Shown here piece by piece: positions 1 through 8,426 of a stretch of 20,870 nt of DNA. Each line of letters opens with the position of its first letter. Positions within the stretch are counted from its first letter, which is position 1. The position numbers and the translations under genes are program-made. Source of the stretch: JADGGV01 sp035715725 (GTDB lineage: Bacteria; Gemmatimonadota; Gemmatimonadetes; Longimicrobiales; RSA9); contig DASTKT010000117.1 of the NCBI GenBank assembly GCA_035715725.1, positions 1 to 20,870 on the forward strand. The letters are read 5' to 3'. Below the pieces are notes generated by a model. That model was not told the DNA's origin. It made no database searches and saw only the letters and a list, made by a program, of their open reading frames with translations.

Positions 1-2172
1 GACGTAGAGCGCGTTCTCGGTGCCGGCGTAGAGCAGCCCCTTTCGCACCGGGTCCTGCCGCACCACGTGCACGTAGCTGTGCGTGCTCCGCGGGATCCCC
101 GCCACGATCAGCTTCCAGCTCTTGCCGTAGTCCGTGGTCCGATAGATCCACGGGTCGCGGTCGTTCATCTGGTGCCCGTCCACCGAGAGGTAGGCCGTGC
201 CCGCCTCCCACCTCGAGGGCTCGATGTTGCTGATGGTGAGCCAGGCGGGGAGCTTCGGCAGGTTCGCCGTCACGTTCTCCCAGTGCGCACCGCCGTCCCG
301 ACTGACGTGGACCAGGCCGTCGTTCGTGCCGGCCCAGAGCAGGTCCTTCTGCACGGGCGACTCGGCGATGGCGAAGACGACGCCCGCGTACTCCACGCCG
401 ATGTTGTCCGGCGTGAGCCCGCCGGACGAGCCCATGCGCGTCGTGTCGTTGCGGCTGAGGTCCGGGCTGATGATGCGCCAGCTCTTGCCGCCGTCCGTAG
501 TGACGTGCACGAACTGGCTGCCGACGTAGACCCGGTCGTGGTCGTGCGGCGAGATCGTGAGCGGCGCGGTCCAGACGAAGCGGTACTTCACGTCGCCGGC
601 CGGATGGCCGCCGGTGCTGACGGGCCAGACCTCGACGTTCTGCGCCTGGCGCGTGCGCTCGTCGTAGCGGACGACGATGCCGCCGACGCTGCCGGAGCCC
701 GAGGCGCTGGACCAGACGATGTTCGGGTCCACGGTATCCGGCGTAGCCCAGCCGCTCTCGCCGCCGCCGACGGAGTGCGTCTCCCCGCGGGGGATGGCGC
801 CGCCCCGCCCGCCGAAGCCGCCGAGGCGGCTGTTGCTGGGGACACGGTAGGACGGACCGTCCTGCTTGTTGCCGTAGACGAAGTACGGCACCTGGTTGTC
901 GACCATCGCGTGGTAGATCTGGGCGATGGGGAGCTGGATGCGGTGCCAGGTGCGGCCGCGCGTGGTCGAGATCGAGACGCCGCCGTCGTTGGCGACGATC
1001 ATCCGGTCCCCGTTCGTCGGGTCGATCCACATGTCGTGGTTGTCGCCGCCGGCGGATTCGCCGCGCGGGATGTCGACCGTCGTCGCGCCGCCGTCGAGCG
1101 TCTTCGAGAAGGAGGCGGAGAGGAAGTACGCCTCGTTCTCGTTGTCCGGCTCGACGGCCATGCGGGTGTAGTAGGCCTGCCGGCCGGTCAGCTCGCGGTC
1201 ATAGCTGACGACCTTCCACGTCTCGCCGCCGTCGTCGGAGCGCCACAGCTCGCCGCTGTCGGTCGGCTGCCCCTTGTACGGCGCGCCGTCGCCCGTCTCG
1301 ATGAGCGCGTAGACGCGGCTCGGGTTCGAGCGGGCCATCGCCAGCCCGATCTTGCCGATGGTGTGCGTCGGCAGCCCGTGGCCGCCGAGCTTCTTCCAGG
1401 TCGAGCCGGCGTCCGTCGAGCGGTACAGCCCGCTCCCGGGGCCGCCGCTCTCCCGGCCGTACGTGTGCATCTCGAGCTGCCACATCCCGGCGTAGAGGAT
1501 GCGCGGGTTGCTCGGGTCCATGACGATGTCCGCCGCCCCGGTGTTCGGGTCGACGAACAGCACCTTCTCCCACGTCTTCCCGCCGTCCATCGTCCGGAAC
1601 ACGCCCCGCTCCGGCTGCGGGCCGTACGCGTGCCCCAGCGCGGCGACGTAGACGATGTCCGGGTTCGTCGGGTGCACGACGATGCGGCCGATGCGGCCGC
1701 TCGCGTCGAGCCCCATGTGCTGCCAGCTCCGGCCGGCGTCGGTCGAGCGGTAGATCCCGTTGCCGACCGAGATGTGGCTGCGGATCCACGCCTCGCCGGA
1801 GCCGGCCCAGACGACGTTCGGGTCGCTCGGCGCCACCGCCAGCGCGCCGATCGACTGCACCGGCTGGTCGTCGAAGACCGGCGCCCAGTGGATCCCCGCG
1901 TCCGTCGTCTTCCAGATCCCGCCCGAGGCCGCGCCGGCATAGTAGACGTTCGGATCCCCCGGCACGCCGGCCACCGCGCTCACGCGGTTGCCGACCGGGC
2001 CGATGTGCCGGTAGCGGAGCGCCGTGTACGCGTCGGCGGCGTCGCCGGCGGCCTCGGCGTCCGCGGGCGGGCGGCCTCGCTGGGCCGCCGCCGGGTCCGA
2101 CGCGAGCAGCGCCGCCATGGCGGCGCCGAGGATGGAGCAACGTACGGCCAGCGCGCGCGGTCGCGGGATCAT
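1..2172 (-). CDS. Secreted BNR/sortilin-type beta-propeller protein (C-terminus cut by window edge)
   Basis: The open frame runs from an ATG at 2172 to the left edge (724 codons, no stop), so the C-terminus is missing. Residues 1-30 form a signal peptide (basic start, hydrophobic core, PAAA-Q cleavage site), so the protein is exported. The rest is a string of Asp-box/BNR repeats of the form S-x-D-x-G-x-x-W: TTDAGIHW (~89-96), STDAGRSW (~143-150), TMDGGKTW (~194-201), STDAGSTW (~252-259), and later SDDGGETW, TTDGGKSW, SRDGGAHW and TTDYGKSW. This pattern matches VPS10/sortilin-like 'glycosyl hydrolase' propellers, which are abundant as paralogues in some Gemmatimonadota and Acidobacteriota. No catalytic activity can be assigned from the repeats. 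A GGAG lies 8 bases before the ATG. It may be co-transcribed with the upstream L,D-transpeptidase, but a strong hairpin lies between them. The fold is confident; the function is unknown. Confidence 0.9.
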   Translation of the reverse strand, partial: MIPRPRALAVRCSILGAAMAALLASDPAAAQRGRPPADAEAAGDAADAYTALRYRHIGPVGNRVSAVAGVPGDPNVYYAGAASGGIWKTTDAGIHWAPVFDDQPVQSIGALAVAPSDPNVVWAGSGEAWIRSHISVGNGIYRSTDAGRSWQHMGLDASGRIGRIVVHPTNPDIVYVAALGHAYGPQPERGVFRTMDGGKTWEKVLFVDPNTGAADIVMDPSNPRILYAGMWQLEMHTYGRESGGPGSGLYRSTDAGSTWKKLGGHGLPTHTIGKIGLAMARSNPSRVYALIETGDGAPYKGQPTDSGELWRSDDGGETWKVVSYDRELTGRQAYYTRMAVEPDNENEAYFLSASFSKTLDGGATTVDIPRGESAGGDNHDMWIDPTNGDRMIVANDGGVSISTTRGRTWHRIQLPIAQIYHAMVDNQVPYFVYGNKQDGPSYRVPSNSRLGGFGGRGGAIPRGETHSVGGGESGWATPDTVDPNIVWSSASGSGSVGGIVVRYDERTRQAQNVEVWPVSTGGHPAGDVKYRFVWTAPLTISPHDHDRVYVGSQFVHVTTDGGKSWRIISPDLSRNDTTRMGSSGGLTPDNIGVEYAGVVFAIAESPVQKDLLWAGTNDGLVHVSRDGGAHWENVTANLPKLPAWLTISNIEPSRWEAGTAYLSVDGHQMNDRDPWIYRTTDYGKSWKLIVAGIPRSTHSYVHVVRQDPVRKGLLYAGTENALYV

Positions 2173-2255
2173 GACGACGCTCCGATGCGGTGTTCCGGTG
2201 ACGGATCGCGGGCGGGGAGTCGCGGAAATGTTCTCGTCGGAAGGCGGCGGGGCAA

Positions 2256-2287
2256 GGGCGGCGCGACGTGACTCCGTCGCGCCGCCC
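2256..2287 (-). terminator. Strong hairpin downstream of the L,D-transpeptidase gene
   Basis: A perfect 13-bp stem (GGGCGGCGCGACG with its complement) closes a 6-base loop (TGACTC). It begins 13 bases past the stop codon of the L,D-transpeptidase gene on the minus strand. No T-run follows on either side, so it is not a canonical intrinsic terminator. It may end transcription, protect a 3' end, or insulate the following BNR gene. Confidence 0.55.
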
Positions 2288-2300
2288 GGCGGGCGACCGG

Positions 2301-3122
2301 TCAGCGAATGTAGACCGGCGTCCCGACCCGGACCATGCCGTAGAGCTGCTCCAGGTCGGAGTTGTGCATGCGGATGCAGCCGTGGCTCACCGGGCGCCCG
2401 ACCGAGTGCTTGTCGTACTCGTGGACGCCGTGGATCATGTAGCCGTCGCCCAACACGAGCGCGTGCGGCCCCAGTGCGTCCGGGATCCGGCGCTGCGGGC
2501 TCTTCATCGGCGGCACGAAGATCTTCCCGTCGAAGACGATCTCCAGCCCCGGGTCGAACGCCCAGAAGTTGCCGAACTGGTTCACCCGGCCGACCTGCCC
2601 GTCCCGCATCTCGAGGTACGTGCCGTCGGAGAGGTCGTAGCGCTCGCCGGGCTTCACGAAGACCATCTCCAGCCCGCCGTCCTTCGCGACCTCGTAGTAG
2701 TGCCAGTCGGGCACGACCCAGATCGGATCGTCCTTCTTGTTCAGCACCCGGTGCGTGCCTCGCGGCGTCGCGAAGTAGAAGCTCTTCCCCTCGTACGAGA
2801 ACGACCGGCCCATCCCGACCGCGACCGGCACGTTCATGACCGTGTCCCGCCCCTGCACCAGCCAGAGGCGGCGGCGACCGACCGAGACGACGATGCGCGC
2901 GTCCCGGAGCACCCGCGACTTCGGCTTCGACTTCACCGCCGCCGGCCGCTCCGGCGCGACCATGCTGTCGGCCGCCGCGACGTCCGGCACCAGCGTGGTC
3001 TCGGCGACGGCCGGCGAATCGTCGGCGGACGTCGGCGGCCCCTGCGCCGCCGCCGGCGCCGCGAATGCGGCGACGAGGATCGTGACCGCCGCGCTCAATC
3101 GGGAAATGCCCCGAAGTGTCAT
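2301..3122 (-). CDS. Secreted L,D-transpeptidase (YkuD family)
   Basis: A 273-residue protein with a signal peptide (residues 1-26, cleavage at PAAA-Q) and a C-terminal YkuD domain (about 75-273). The active-site signature is complete: IHG around H231 and SHGCIRM with H247, catalytic C249 and R251. The family makes 3-3 (meso-DAP to meso-DAP) peptidoglycan cross-links, or attaches proteins to peptidoglycan, in the periplasm. A disordered Pro/Ala/Ser-rich linker (about 27-70) separates the signal from the domain; no peptidoglycan-binding module is visible. The start at 3122 is preferred over an upstream in-frame ATG (3155) because GAGGAG (3134-3129) sits 6 bases before it and it gives a clean signal peptide. 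It is 229 bases downstream of the amidohydrolase operon and may have its own promoter. Family assignment is very secure; the exact substrate is not known. Confidence 0.93.
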   Translation of the reverse strand: MTLRGISRLSAAVTILVAAFAAPAAAQGPPTSADDSPAVAETTLVPDVAAADSMVAPERPAAVKSKPKSRVLRDARIVVSVGRRRLWLVQGRDTVMNVPVAVGMGRSFSYEGKSFYFATPRGTHRVLNKKDDPIWVVPDWHYYEVAKDGGLEMVFVKPGERYDLSDGTYLEMRDGQVGRVNQFGNFWAFDPGLEIVFDGKIFVPPMKSPQRRIPDALGPHALVLGDGYMIHGVHEYDKHSVGRPVSHGCIRMHNSDLEQLYGMVRVGTPVYIR

Positions 3123-3155
3123 TCGATGCTCCTCGTTGCGACTTCTCATGCCCAT

Positions 3156-3161
3156 ATCCTA
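3156..3161 (-). promoter_or_regulatory. Possible -10 element (TAGGAT) for the L,D-transpeptidase gene
   Basis: The minus strand reads CATAGGATAT within an unusually AT-rich patch about 35 bases before the ATG at 3122. No convincing -35 box is seen at the usual spacing, so this rests on composition and position only. Confidence 0.25.
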
Positions 3162-3351
3162 TGCATGCTTTGGGCCGCGGACCAGACCCCGGAGACCCCC
3201 CGGGAACACGTTGTGGGACAAGAGAAATCGTGCGATCGCTCGGTGCCCTGCCGGGGTGGCGGGAAGGGCAATTTCCGGGCCCGCTCCGGACCCTGGATTC
3301 CGGCCATTTCGGCGGCCGGCGCACGGCGCGAAACGGCGGAATGGCAGTCGC

Positions 3352-4641
3352 TTAGCGCGACGGCGGGAAGACGCGGCGGGAGGGGGGCGGGGCGACGACG
3401 ACGCGGCCACCCTTCATGACGAAGTGGACGTGGCGGACGGCGGCGATGTCGCGGGTCGGGTCGCCGTCGAAGGCGACGAGGTCGGCCTCGAGCCCCGCGG
3501 CGATGGTGCCGATGCGGTCGGCGAGGCCGATGGAGCGGGCGGCGAGCGACGTCGCGGAGACGAGGGCCGCCGCCGGCGACTGCCCCGCCTGGCGCACGCG
3601 GCAGACGAGGTCTTCGGCGTTCCGGCCGTGGGCTCCGGCGACGGCATCCGTGCCGTAGACGACCCGGAGGTTGCGGGTGTGGAGCGCGCGCCGGGTCGTC
3701 GCCTGGGCGACGGGGAGGTTGTGCTCGAACCAGTCGAACGTCTCGGCGCTGTAGCCGCCGATGCCCTCGTAGGCGGCGCGGTGCTCGCGGTAGTTCGTGA
3801 AGACGAGGGCGCACTGCGGGTCGAACCAGACGTGTCGCCGGGCCATGAGATCGAGCGTCGAGTCGGCGACGAAGAGCCCGTGCTCGACCTGGCTGCACCC
3901 GGCGAGCGTGGCGGCGCGGGCGGACGCGTCGGTGTGGGCGTGGACGAGCGTGCGGAGGCCGAGCGCGGCGGCCTCGGAGCAGATGGCGCGCATCCGCTCG
4001 AGCTCGGCGGCGTCCACGCCGGCGGCGCGCGGGTCGTCCCAGCCGAACGCCTTCACGAGGTCGGCGTGGCGGGCGGCGAGCGCGCGCACGGCGGCGCGCA
4101 GCTCGGCCGGTTCGGCCTCCGGTGCGATGATCTGGCCGGTGGAGGTGAGGACGCGCGGCCCGGGGATGCGGCCGGCGTCGATCGAGTCGCGGAGCGCGCC
4201 CTCCTCGGCGCTGCCGACGCTCTGCACGGTGGTGAAGCCGGCGCGCAGCGTGGCGAGCGCGTTGGCGGCCATGGCGGCGTAGACCTGCTGCGGCGTCTCG
4301 CCATCGTCCGGCGTGTGCAGCCGGCCGCGGGCGTTGAAGTGCCAGGCCAGGTGGACGTGCGCGTCGATCAGGCCGGGGAGCAGGGTGGCGTCCCCCAGCT
4401 CGAAGTCGGCGGCGCCGCGCGGCGGGCCGCGCCGCACCTCGACGATCCGCGAGCCCTCCACGACCACGGTGGCGTCGGGGATCACGGTGCCGCGGCCGTC
4501 GAAGACGCGCGCGGCGTGGATGGAGACGCGCCGCGGCGCCTGGGCCGCGGCCGGCGCCGCGGGCACGGCGAGCAGGAGCGCGAGCGCGGCGAGCGGCGCC
4601 GCCGGCCCGGCGGCCGATCGGCGGGTCCGCAGGCGGGGCAT
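3352..4641 (-). CDS. Secreted metal-dependent amidohydrolase (imidazolonepropionase/prolidase-like), copy 1
   Basis: A 429-residue amidohydrolase-superfamily protein (TIM barrel). An Ala/Leu-rich signal peptide ends at AAA-Q34, followed by the composite beta-sandwich start (VSIHAARVFDGRG) and the barrel. Metal-ligand motifs: H95-x-H97 in GLIDAHVH, K197 in DLVKAFG (position of the bridging, often carboxylated lysine), H234/H236 in LVHAHTD, H254 in QVEHG and D332 in YGTDAVAG. This set fits binuclear Zn enzymes annotated as Xaa-Pro dipeptidase- or imidazolonepropionase-like; the substrate cannot be read from the sequence. It is the last gene of a four-gene minus-strand run, 44 bases after the membrane-protein stop, and is a clear paralogue of the gene at 7179-8426. 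The ATG at 4641 was chosen because the signal peptide starts there; the frame remains open upstream only as an antisense-type artefact. No strong ribosome-binding site is visible. Confidence 0.9.
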   Translation of the reverse strand: MPRLRTRRSAAGPAAPLAALALLLAVPAAPAAAQAPRRVSIHAARVFDGRGTVIPDATVVVEGSRIVEVRRGPPRGAADFELGDATLLPGLIDAHVHLAWHFNARGRLHTPDDGETPQQVYAAMAANALATLRAGFTTVQSVGSAEEGALRDSIDAGRIPGPRVLTSTGQIIAPEAEPAELRAAVRALAARHADLVKAFGWDDPRAAGVDAAELERMRAICSEAAALGLRTLVHAHTDASARAATLAGCSQVEHGLFVADSTLDLMARRHVWFDPQCALVFTNYREHRAAYEGIGGYSAETFDWFEHNLPVAQATTRRALHTRNLRVVYGTDAVAGAHGRNAEDLVCRVRQAGQSPAAALVSATSLAARSIGLADRIGTIAAGLEADLVAFDGDPTRDIAAVRHVHFVMKGGRVVVAPPPSRRVFPPSR

Positions 4642-4685
4642 GCTCGGAGGCGCGGAGCCGGCAGACGGAGTGGAGCGGCGTGGGC

Positions 4686-5108
4686 TCAGGGGGCCGGCGG
4701 CGCCGGCGTCGCCTCGCGCTGCCGGCCGGCCCTCAGCTCGAGGCCGCGCAGGATGACGTACGCCACCAGGGCGACGAGGAAGAAGACGAGCAGCATCCAT
4801 GCGATGCTCTTCAGCGTCTCGATGATCGTGCGGTAGACCTCCAACACCCAGCGGTCCCGGTCGAGGCTGATCGGCGGCTCGTTCGGGCCGCGCGGGTTGA
4901 TGTACTGCTGCAGCTCGTAGATGCGCACCCCGCCGGACAGGCCGACGACGAAGATCGCGAACGTGATGTAGCGCTGCCACGCGGCGCTCAGCTCGCTCGA
5001 GACGAGGCGCGCCAGGATCTGGCGGATCGGCTCGCGGAACGCTCGCGCGACCAGCAGCGAGACGACGGCGGCGATGGCGAACGTCACGGCGAGGAGCGTC
5101 AGGAACAT
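4686..5108 (-). CDS. Small membrane protein with three predicted helices, unknown function
   Basis: A 140-residue protein with three hydrophobic segments: 2-21 (start of protein), about 46-62 (ITFAIFVVGLSGG) and 101-121 (SIAWMLLVFFLVALVAYVIL). Between helices 2 and 3 is a conserved-looking hydrophilic stretch with NPRGPNEPP. The C-terminus is a Pro/Ala tail. GGAGTG (5118-5113) lies just before the ATG, which supports the start. It sits 58 bases after the PQQ-type dehydrogenase and 44 bases before amidohydrolase 1, so it is probably co-transcribed with both. I do not recognise the family; it could be an inner-membrane partner of the exported enzymes, but that is only context. Confidence 0.8.
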   Translation of the reverse strand: MFLTLLAVTFAIAAVVSLLVARAFREPIRQILARLVSSELSAAWQRYITFAIFVVGLSGGVRIYELQQYINPRGPNEPPISLDRDRWVLEVYRTIIETLKSIAWMLLVFFLVALVAYVILRGLELRAGRQREATPAPPAP

Positions 5109-5166
5109 GATTCACTCCGGGTGTGGGGGCGTCACTTCTTGCTCACCGCGCGCAGGTCGGGGTGAC

Positions 5167-7179
5167 TCAGCGCTGCGCGCGCAGCGGCTGCGGGAGGCCG
5201 AAGGCCACCAGGCGCGCGTTCTCCCCCCCACCCACCGCGACGACCACGACCTGCCGGCCGCCGGCCGTCCGGTACGTCATCGGGTTCGCGAAGCCGCGCT
5301 CTCCGAGGTCGCCCTCCCAGAGCACCTTCCCCGACTTCGCGTCCAGCGCGTACAGCTTCGACGCGCCGCCGGCGACGAAGACGAGGCCGCCCGCCGTCGC
5401 CAGCGGGCCGGAGGAGCCGCCGGCGCCGAGCCGCGGCGGCAGCGCCACGCCGGCGAGCGCCGGGTTCTCCCGCACCCGCGGGTCGTCGCCGACGGGGACC
5501 TGCCACTTCATCTCGCCGGTGTTCATGTCGTACGCCGTGACGGTGCCGTAGGGCGGCTTCGTCAGCGGCAGCCCGTTCGGGAGCTGCGCGCTCACGCCCC
5601 GCTCGAGGTCCACGGCGTAGTCGGCCTCGTACGTGCCCGGTCGCGGCTTCGAGATGCGGAACACGTTCGCCGAGTTCGTCGCCTTTACGAACAGCCAGCC
5701 GGTCGTCGGATCGACGGCGGCGCCGCCCCACCCCGAGCCGCCGATGTTGCCGGGGAGCACGAGCGTGCCCTCCAGCGACGGCGGCGTGAACACCCCGCCG
5801 GCGCGGTACTTCCGGAACTCCGCGAGCGCCATCGCCTTCAGCTCGGGCGTGAAGTCGATGAGATCGGCCTCGGTCACGCCCTGCCTGGCGAACGGCTTCG
5901 GCCATGCCGGAAACGGCTGCGTCGGCGAGGCCTTCTCGCCGGGCACATCCGAGGGCGGGACCGCGCGCTCCTCGATCGGCCAGACCGGCTTGCCGGTGAC
6001 GCGGTCGAACACGTAGAGGAAGCCCGTCTTGCCGGGTTGGATCAGCGCGTCCACCCGCTTCCCCTTCACCTTCAGCGTGACCAGCGAGGGCGCCGTGGGC
6101 GGGTCGTAGTCCCAGAGCCCGTGGTGCACGAGCTGGTAGTGCCAGAGGCGCCGGCCGGTCGACGCGTCGAGCGCGACGACGGACTCGCCGTACAGGTTGT
6201 CGCCCTTGCGCTGGCCGCCGTACCAGTCGTTCGACGGCGTGCTGACGGGCAGGTAGAGGATGCCGCGCGCGGTGTCCAGCGACATCGGCGCCCAGACGTT
6301 CGCGTGGCCCGTGTAGGCGTTCGAGCCGTCCTCCCAGCTCTCCGCCCCCGGCTCACCCGCGCGGGGCACCGTGTGGAAGACCCAGACACGCTCGCCGGTG
6401 CGGGCGTCGAAGGCCTGCACGTCGCCCGGCACGTCGTTCCGGTAGATCAGCCGGTCCGCCACGCCGTTGCCGACGATGACCAGGTCCTTCCACACGACCG
6501 GCGGCGACGTGCTCGTGTAGTGCAGCGGCGAGCCCGTCCAGCCGGTCGCCGCGGCGACATCGACCTCGCCGTTCTCGCCGAAGGACTCGACCGGCCGGCC
6601 CGTCCGCGCGTCGAGCGCGATCAGCCGCCAGCGCGTGTTCAGGAAGAGGCGGCGCTCCGTGCCGTCGCTCCAGAGCGCGACGCCGCGGTGCACGAGCCCG
6701 GTGCCGTTGGGCGGCCGGCCCCAGTCGTAGGCGCGCGGGTCGTAGCTCCACAGCTCGGCGCCGGTCGCGGCGTCCAGCGCGACGACGCGGTTGAACGGCG
6801 TGCTCAGGTAGAGCGTGTCGCGCACGGCGATCGGCGTCGCCTCGAACGCGCCGGGGCGGACCTCCTGGCCGGGCACCGGCGCGCGCGAGGCGGGCACGGT
6901 CTTCTCGCCCGTGCTCCAGCTCCAGAGGGGCACGAGGCCGGCGACGTTCGCGCGGTCGATGTCGGCGAGCGGCGAGTACTTGAGGGAGCCCGGGTCGCCC
7001 GCGAACGTCGGCCAGTCCACGCGGCCGCGGGGCGTGTCGGCGGCCATGCCTGCGGAGTGGGCGAGTGGGGGAGCGGGGGAGTGGGGGATCGCCTCCTCGG
7101 TCGCCCACTCGGCGACGCCCGGGAGCGCGGCGGAGCCGAAGACCCAGGCGGGGGCGAGGACCAGGAGGAGCCCGCGCAC
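5167..7179 (-). CDS. Exported PQQ-dependent dehydrogenase (glucose/alcohol dehydrogenase-like quinoprotein)
   Basis: A 670-residue quinoprotein propeller. The mature part starts with DWPTFAGDPGSLKYSPL (about 55-71), the family N-terminus. Tryptophan-docking blades follow (LDAATGAELW, FDARTGERVWVF, LDASTGRRLW), then VHHGLWDYD, PGNIGGSGWGG and a last blade near residues 597-635. The family oxidises sugars or alcohols in the periplasm using PQQ. No cysteine occurs anywhere, so it has neither a heme c (CxxCH) domain nor the disulfide of methanol/ethanol dehydrogenases; electrons must go to another carrier. The start chosen is GTG 7179, overlapping the preceding TAG by one base (TAGTG). It adds a hydrophobic signal-like segment (LLLVLAPAWVFGSAALPGVA). 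The alternative ATG at 7047 would lack an export signal. Substrate is unknown, and PQQ synthesis genes are not in the window. Confidence 0.9.
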   Translation of the reverse strand: MRGLLLVLAPAWVFGSAALPGVAEWATEEAIPHSPAPPLAHSAGMAADTPRGRVDWPTFAGDPGSLKYSPLADIDRANVAGLVPLWSWSTGEKTVPASRAPVPGQEVRPGAFEATPIAVRDTLYLSTPFNRVVALDAATGAELWSYDPRAYDWGRPPNGTGLVHRGVALWSDGTERRLFLNTRWRLIALDARTGRPVESFGENGEVDVAAATGWTGSPLHYTSTSPPVVWKDLVIVGNGVADRLIYRNDVPGDVQAFDARTGERVWVFHTVPRAGEPGAESWEDGSNAYTGHANVWAPMSLDTARGILYLPVSTPSNDWYGGQRKGDNLYGESVVALDASTGRRLWHYQLVHHGLWDYDPPTAPSLVTLKVKGKRVDALIQPGKTGFLYVFDRVTGKPVWPIEERAVPPSDVPGEKASPTQPFPAWPKPFARQGVTEADLIDFTPELKAMALAEFRKYRAGGVFTPPSLEGTLVLPGNIGGSGWGGAAVDPTTGWLFVKATNSANVFRISKPRPGTYEADYAVDLERGVSAQLPNGLPLTKPPYGTVTAYDMNTGEMKWQVPVGDDPRVRENPALAGVALPPRLGAGGSSGPLATAGGLVFVAGGASKLYALDAKSGKVLWEGDLGERGFANPMTYRTAGGRQVVVVAVGGGENARLVAFGLPQPLRAQR
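7055..7088 (+). repeat. Short imperfect tandem repeat (about four copies of GAGTGGGGG)
   Basis: Four degenerate 8-9 base units (gagtgggc, gagtggggg, agcggggg, agtggggga) form a G-rich tract. If the GTG start of the quinoprotein is right, the tract encodes the HSPAPPLAHS linker between signal sequence and mature enzyme. If translation starts at 7047, it is intergenic leader DNA. Confidence 0.7.
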
Positions 7180-8426
7180 TAGCGCGCCGCCGTGGGGCGC
7201 GCCGCGGCGGGCGCGACGTTCTTGAAGACCGTGCCGCCCTTCATGACGAAGCGGACGCGGCGCACGGCGGTGATGTCGGCGAGGGGGTCGCCGTCGAGGG
7301 CGACGAGGTCGGCCTGGTAGCCGGGGCGGACCGAGCCGATCCGCTCGCCGAGGCCGAGCGACTCGGCGGCCAGCGAGGTGGCGGCGACGAGCGCGGCCAT
7401 GGGCGCCTGGCCGGCCTGCTGCACGCGGCAGACCAGGTCTTCGGCGTTCCGGCCGTGGGCGCCGGCGACGGCATCCGTGCCGTAGACGACCTTGAGCCCC
7501 TTCGTCGCGAACGCGCGCTTCGCGGTGGCCACGGCCAGCGGGATCGACTTCTCCATCCAGGCGAAGCCTTCCGCGTTGTAGTTGCCGATGCCCTCGTACT
7601 TCGGGCGGTTGTCGAGGTAGTTGCGGAAGACGAGCGAGCACTGCGGGTCGAAGTACGTGCCGCGGGCCGCCATCAGCGCGAGCGTGCTGTCGGCGGCGAA
7701 GACGCCGTGCTCGACCTGCGTGCAGCCGGCCATCACGGCGGCGCGGACGGCCGAGTCGCTGTGGGCGTGCACGAGCGTGCGCAGACCGAGCGCGCGCGCC
7801 TCGCCGCACGCGGCGACGAGCTGCTCCTCGGAGAGCGTCTGAGCGCCGCCCTCACGGATGCTCTTGGACGCGAAGATCTTGATCAGGTCGGCTCCGCGCG
7901 CCTTGAGCGAGCGCACGGCGGCGCGGAACGAATCGGGGCTCATCGCCGGATTCGAGAGCTGGCCGACGGACGTCAGGATGCGCGGGCCCGGCACCTCGCC
8001 CGCGGCGATCCAGTCGCGCAGATCCTTCTCCTCCGGCGAGCCCGGGCTCTGCACCGTGGTGAAGCCGCCCATCAGCGTCGCCCACGCGTTGCCGGCGATC
8101 GAGAGCGTGGACTGCTCCGCGGTGTCACCATCCCCGCGGCCGTGCAGCCGCCCCTGGTGGTTGAAGTACCACGCCTCGTGCACGTGCGTGTCGATCAGAC
8201 CCGGGAGCAGCGTGGCGTCCCCGAGCTCGTAGTCGGCGCGGCCGCCGGCGCCGGAACGGATGTCGACGATGCGGTCCCCCTGCACCACGACCGTGGCATC
8301 GGGGATCGTGCCGCCGCGGCCGTCCAGCAGGCGCGCCGCGTGGATCGTGACGCGCGGCGCCTGCGCGGCGGCGGCGACGGGAAGCGCAAGGAGCAGCAGG
8401 AGCGGGACGACGCGGAGTGAACGCAT
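7179..8426 (-). CDS. Secreted metal-dependent amidohydrolase, copy 2
   Basis: A 415-residue paralogue of the 3352-4641 gene. The signal peptide is clear (MRSLRVVPLLLLLALPVAAAAQ, cleavage near residue 21). Metal-ligand motifs: H81-x-H83 in GLIDTHVH, K183 in DLIKIFAS, H220/H222 in LVHAHSD, H240 in QVEHG and D318 in YGTDAVAG. Compared with copy 1 it has a longer loop after the lysine (residues about 188-202, SIREGGAQTLSEEQ) and a different entry loop (FNHQGRLHGRGDGDTAEQ), suggesting a changed substrate. The family hydrolyses amide or cyclic-amide bonds with one or two Zn ions. It is the first gene of the minus-strand run 8426-3352, and its TAG stop overlaps the GTG start of the quinoprotein, indicating translational coupling. 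The ribosome-binding site is weak. The substrate is unknown. Confidence 0.93.
   Translation of the reverse strand: MRSLRVVPLLLLLALPVAAAAQAPRVTIHAARLLDGRGGTIPDATVVVQGDRIVDIRSGAGGRADYELGDATLLPGLIDTHVHEAWYFNHQGRLHGRGDGDTAEQSTLSIAGNAWATLMGGFTTVQSPGSPEEKDLRDWIAAGEVPGPRILTSVGQLSNPAMSPDSFRAAVRSLKARGADLIKIFASKSIREGGAQTLSEEQLVAACGEARALGLRTLVHAHSDSAVRAAVMAGCTQVEHGVFAADSTLALMAARGTYFDPQCSLVFRNYLDNRPKYEGIGNYNAEGFAWMEKSIPLAVATAKRAFATKGLKVVYGTDAVAGAHGRNAEDLVCRVQQAGQAPMAALVAATSLAAESLGLGERIGSVRPGYQADLVALDGDPLADITAVRRVRFVMKGGTVFKNVAPAAARPTAAR

Noticed and set aside
67..2271. Long plus-strand frame of 734 codons opposite the BNR gene
   Set aside because: Arg/Val/Ala-rich low-complexity translation with no domain; it is the antisense shadow of a signal-peptide-bearing BNR gene in GC-rich DNA. 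Similar shadows opposite almost every gene were dropped.
3352..5115. 587-residue reading of amidohydrolase 1
   Set aside because: The first 158 residues overlap the membrane-protein gene out of frame and look like noise; the signal peptide begins at 4641.
5167..7809. Single 880-residue fusion reading of the quinoprotein frame
   Set aside because: The part upstream of 7179 overlaps amidohydrolase 2 in another frame and translates to Arg/Pro-rich nonsense; the real gene starts at or after 7179.
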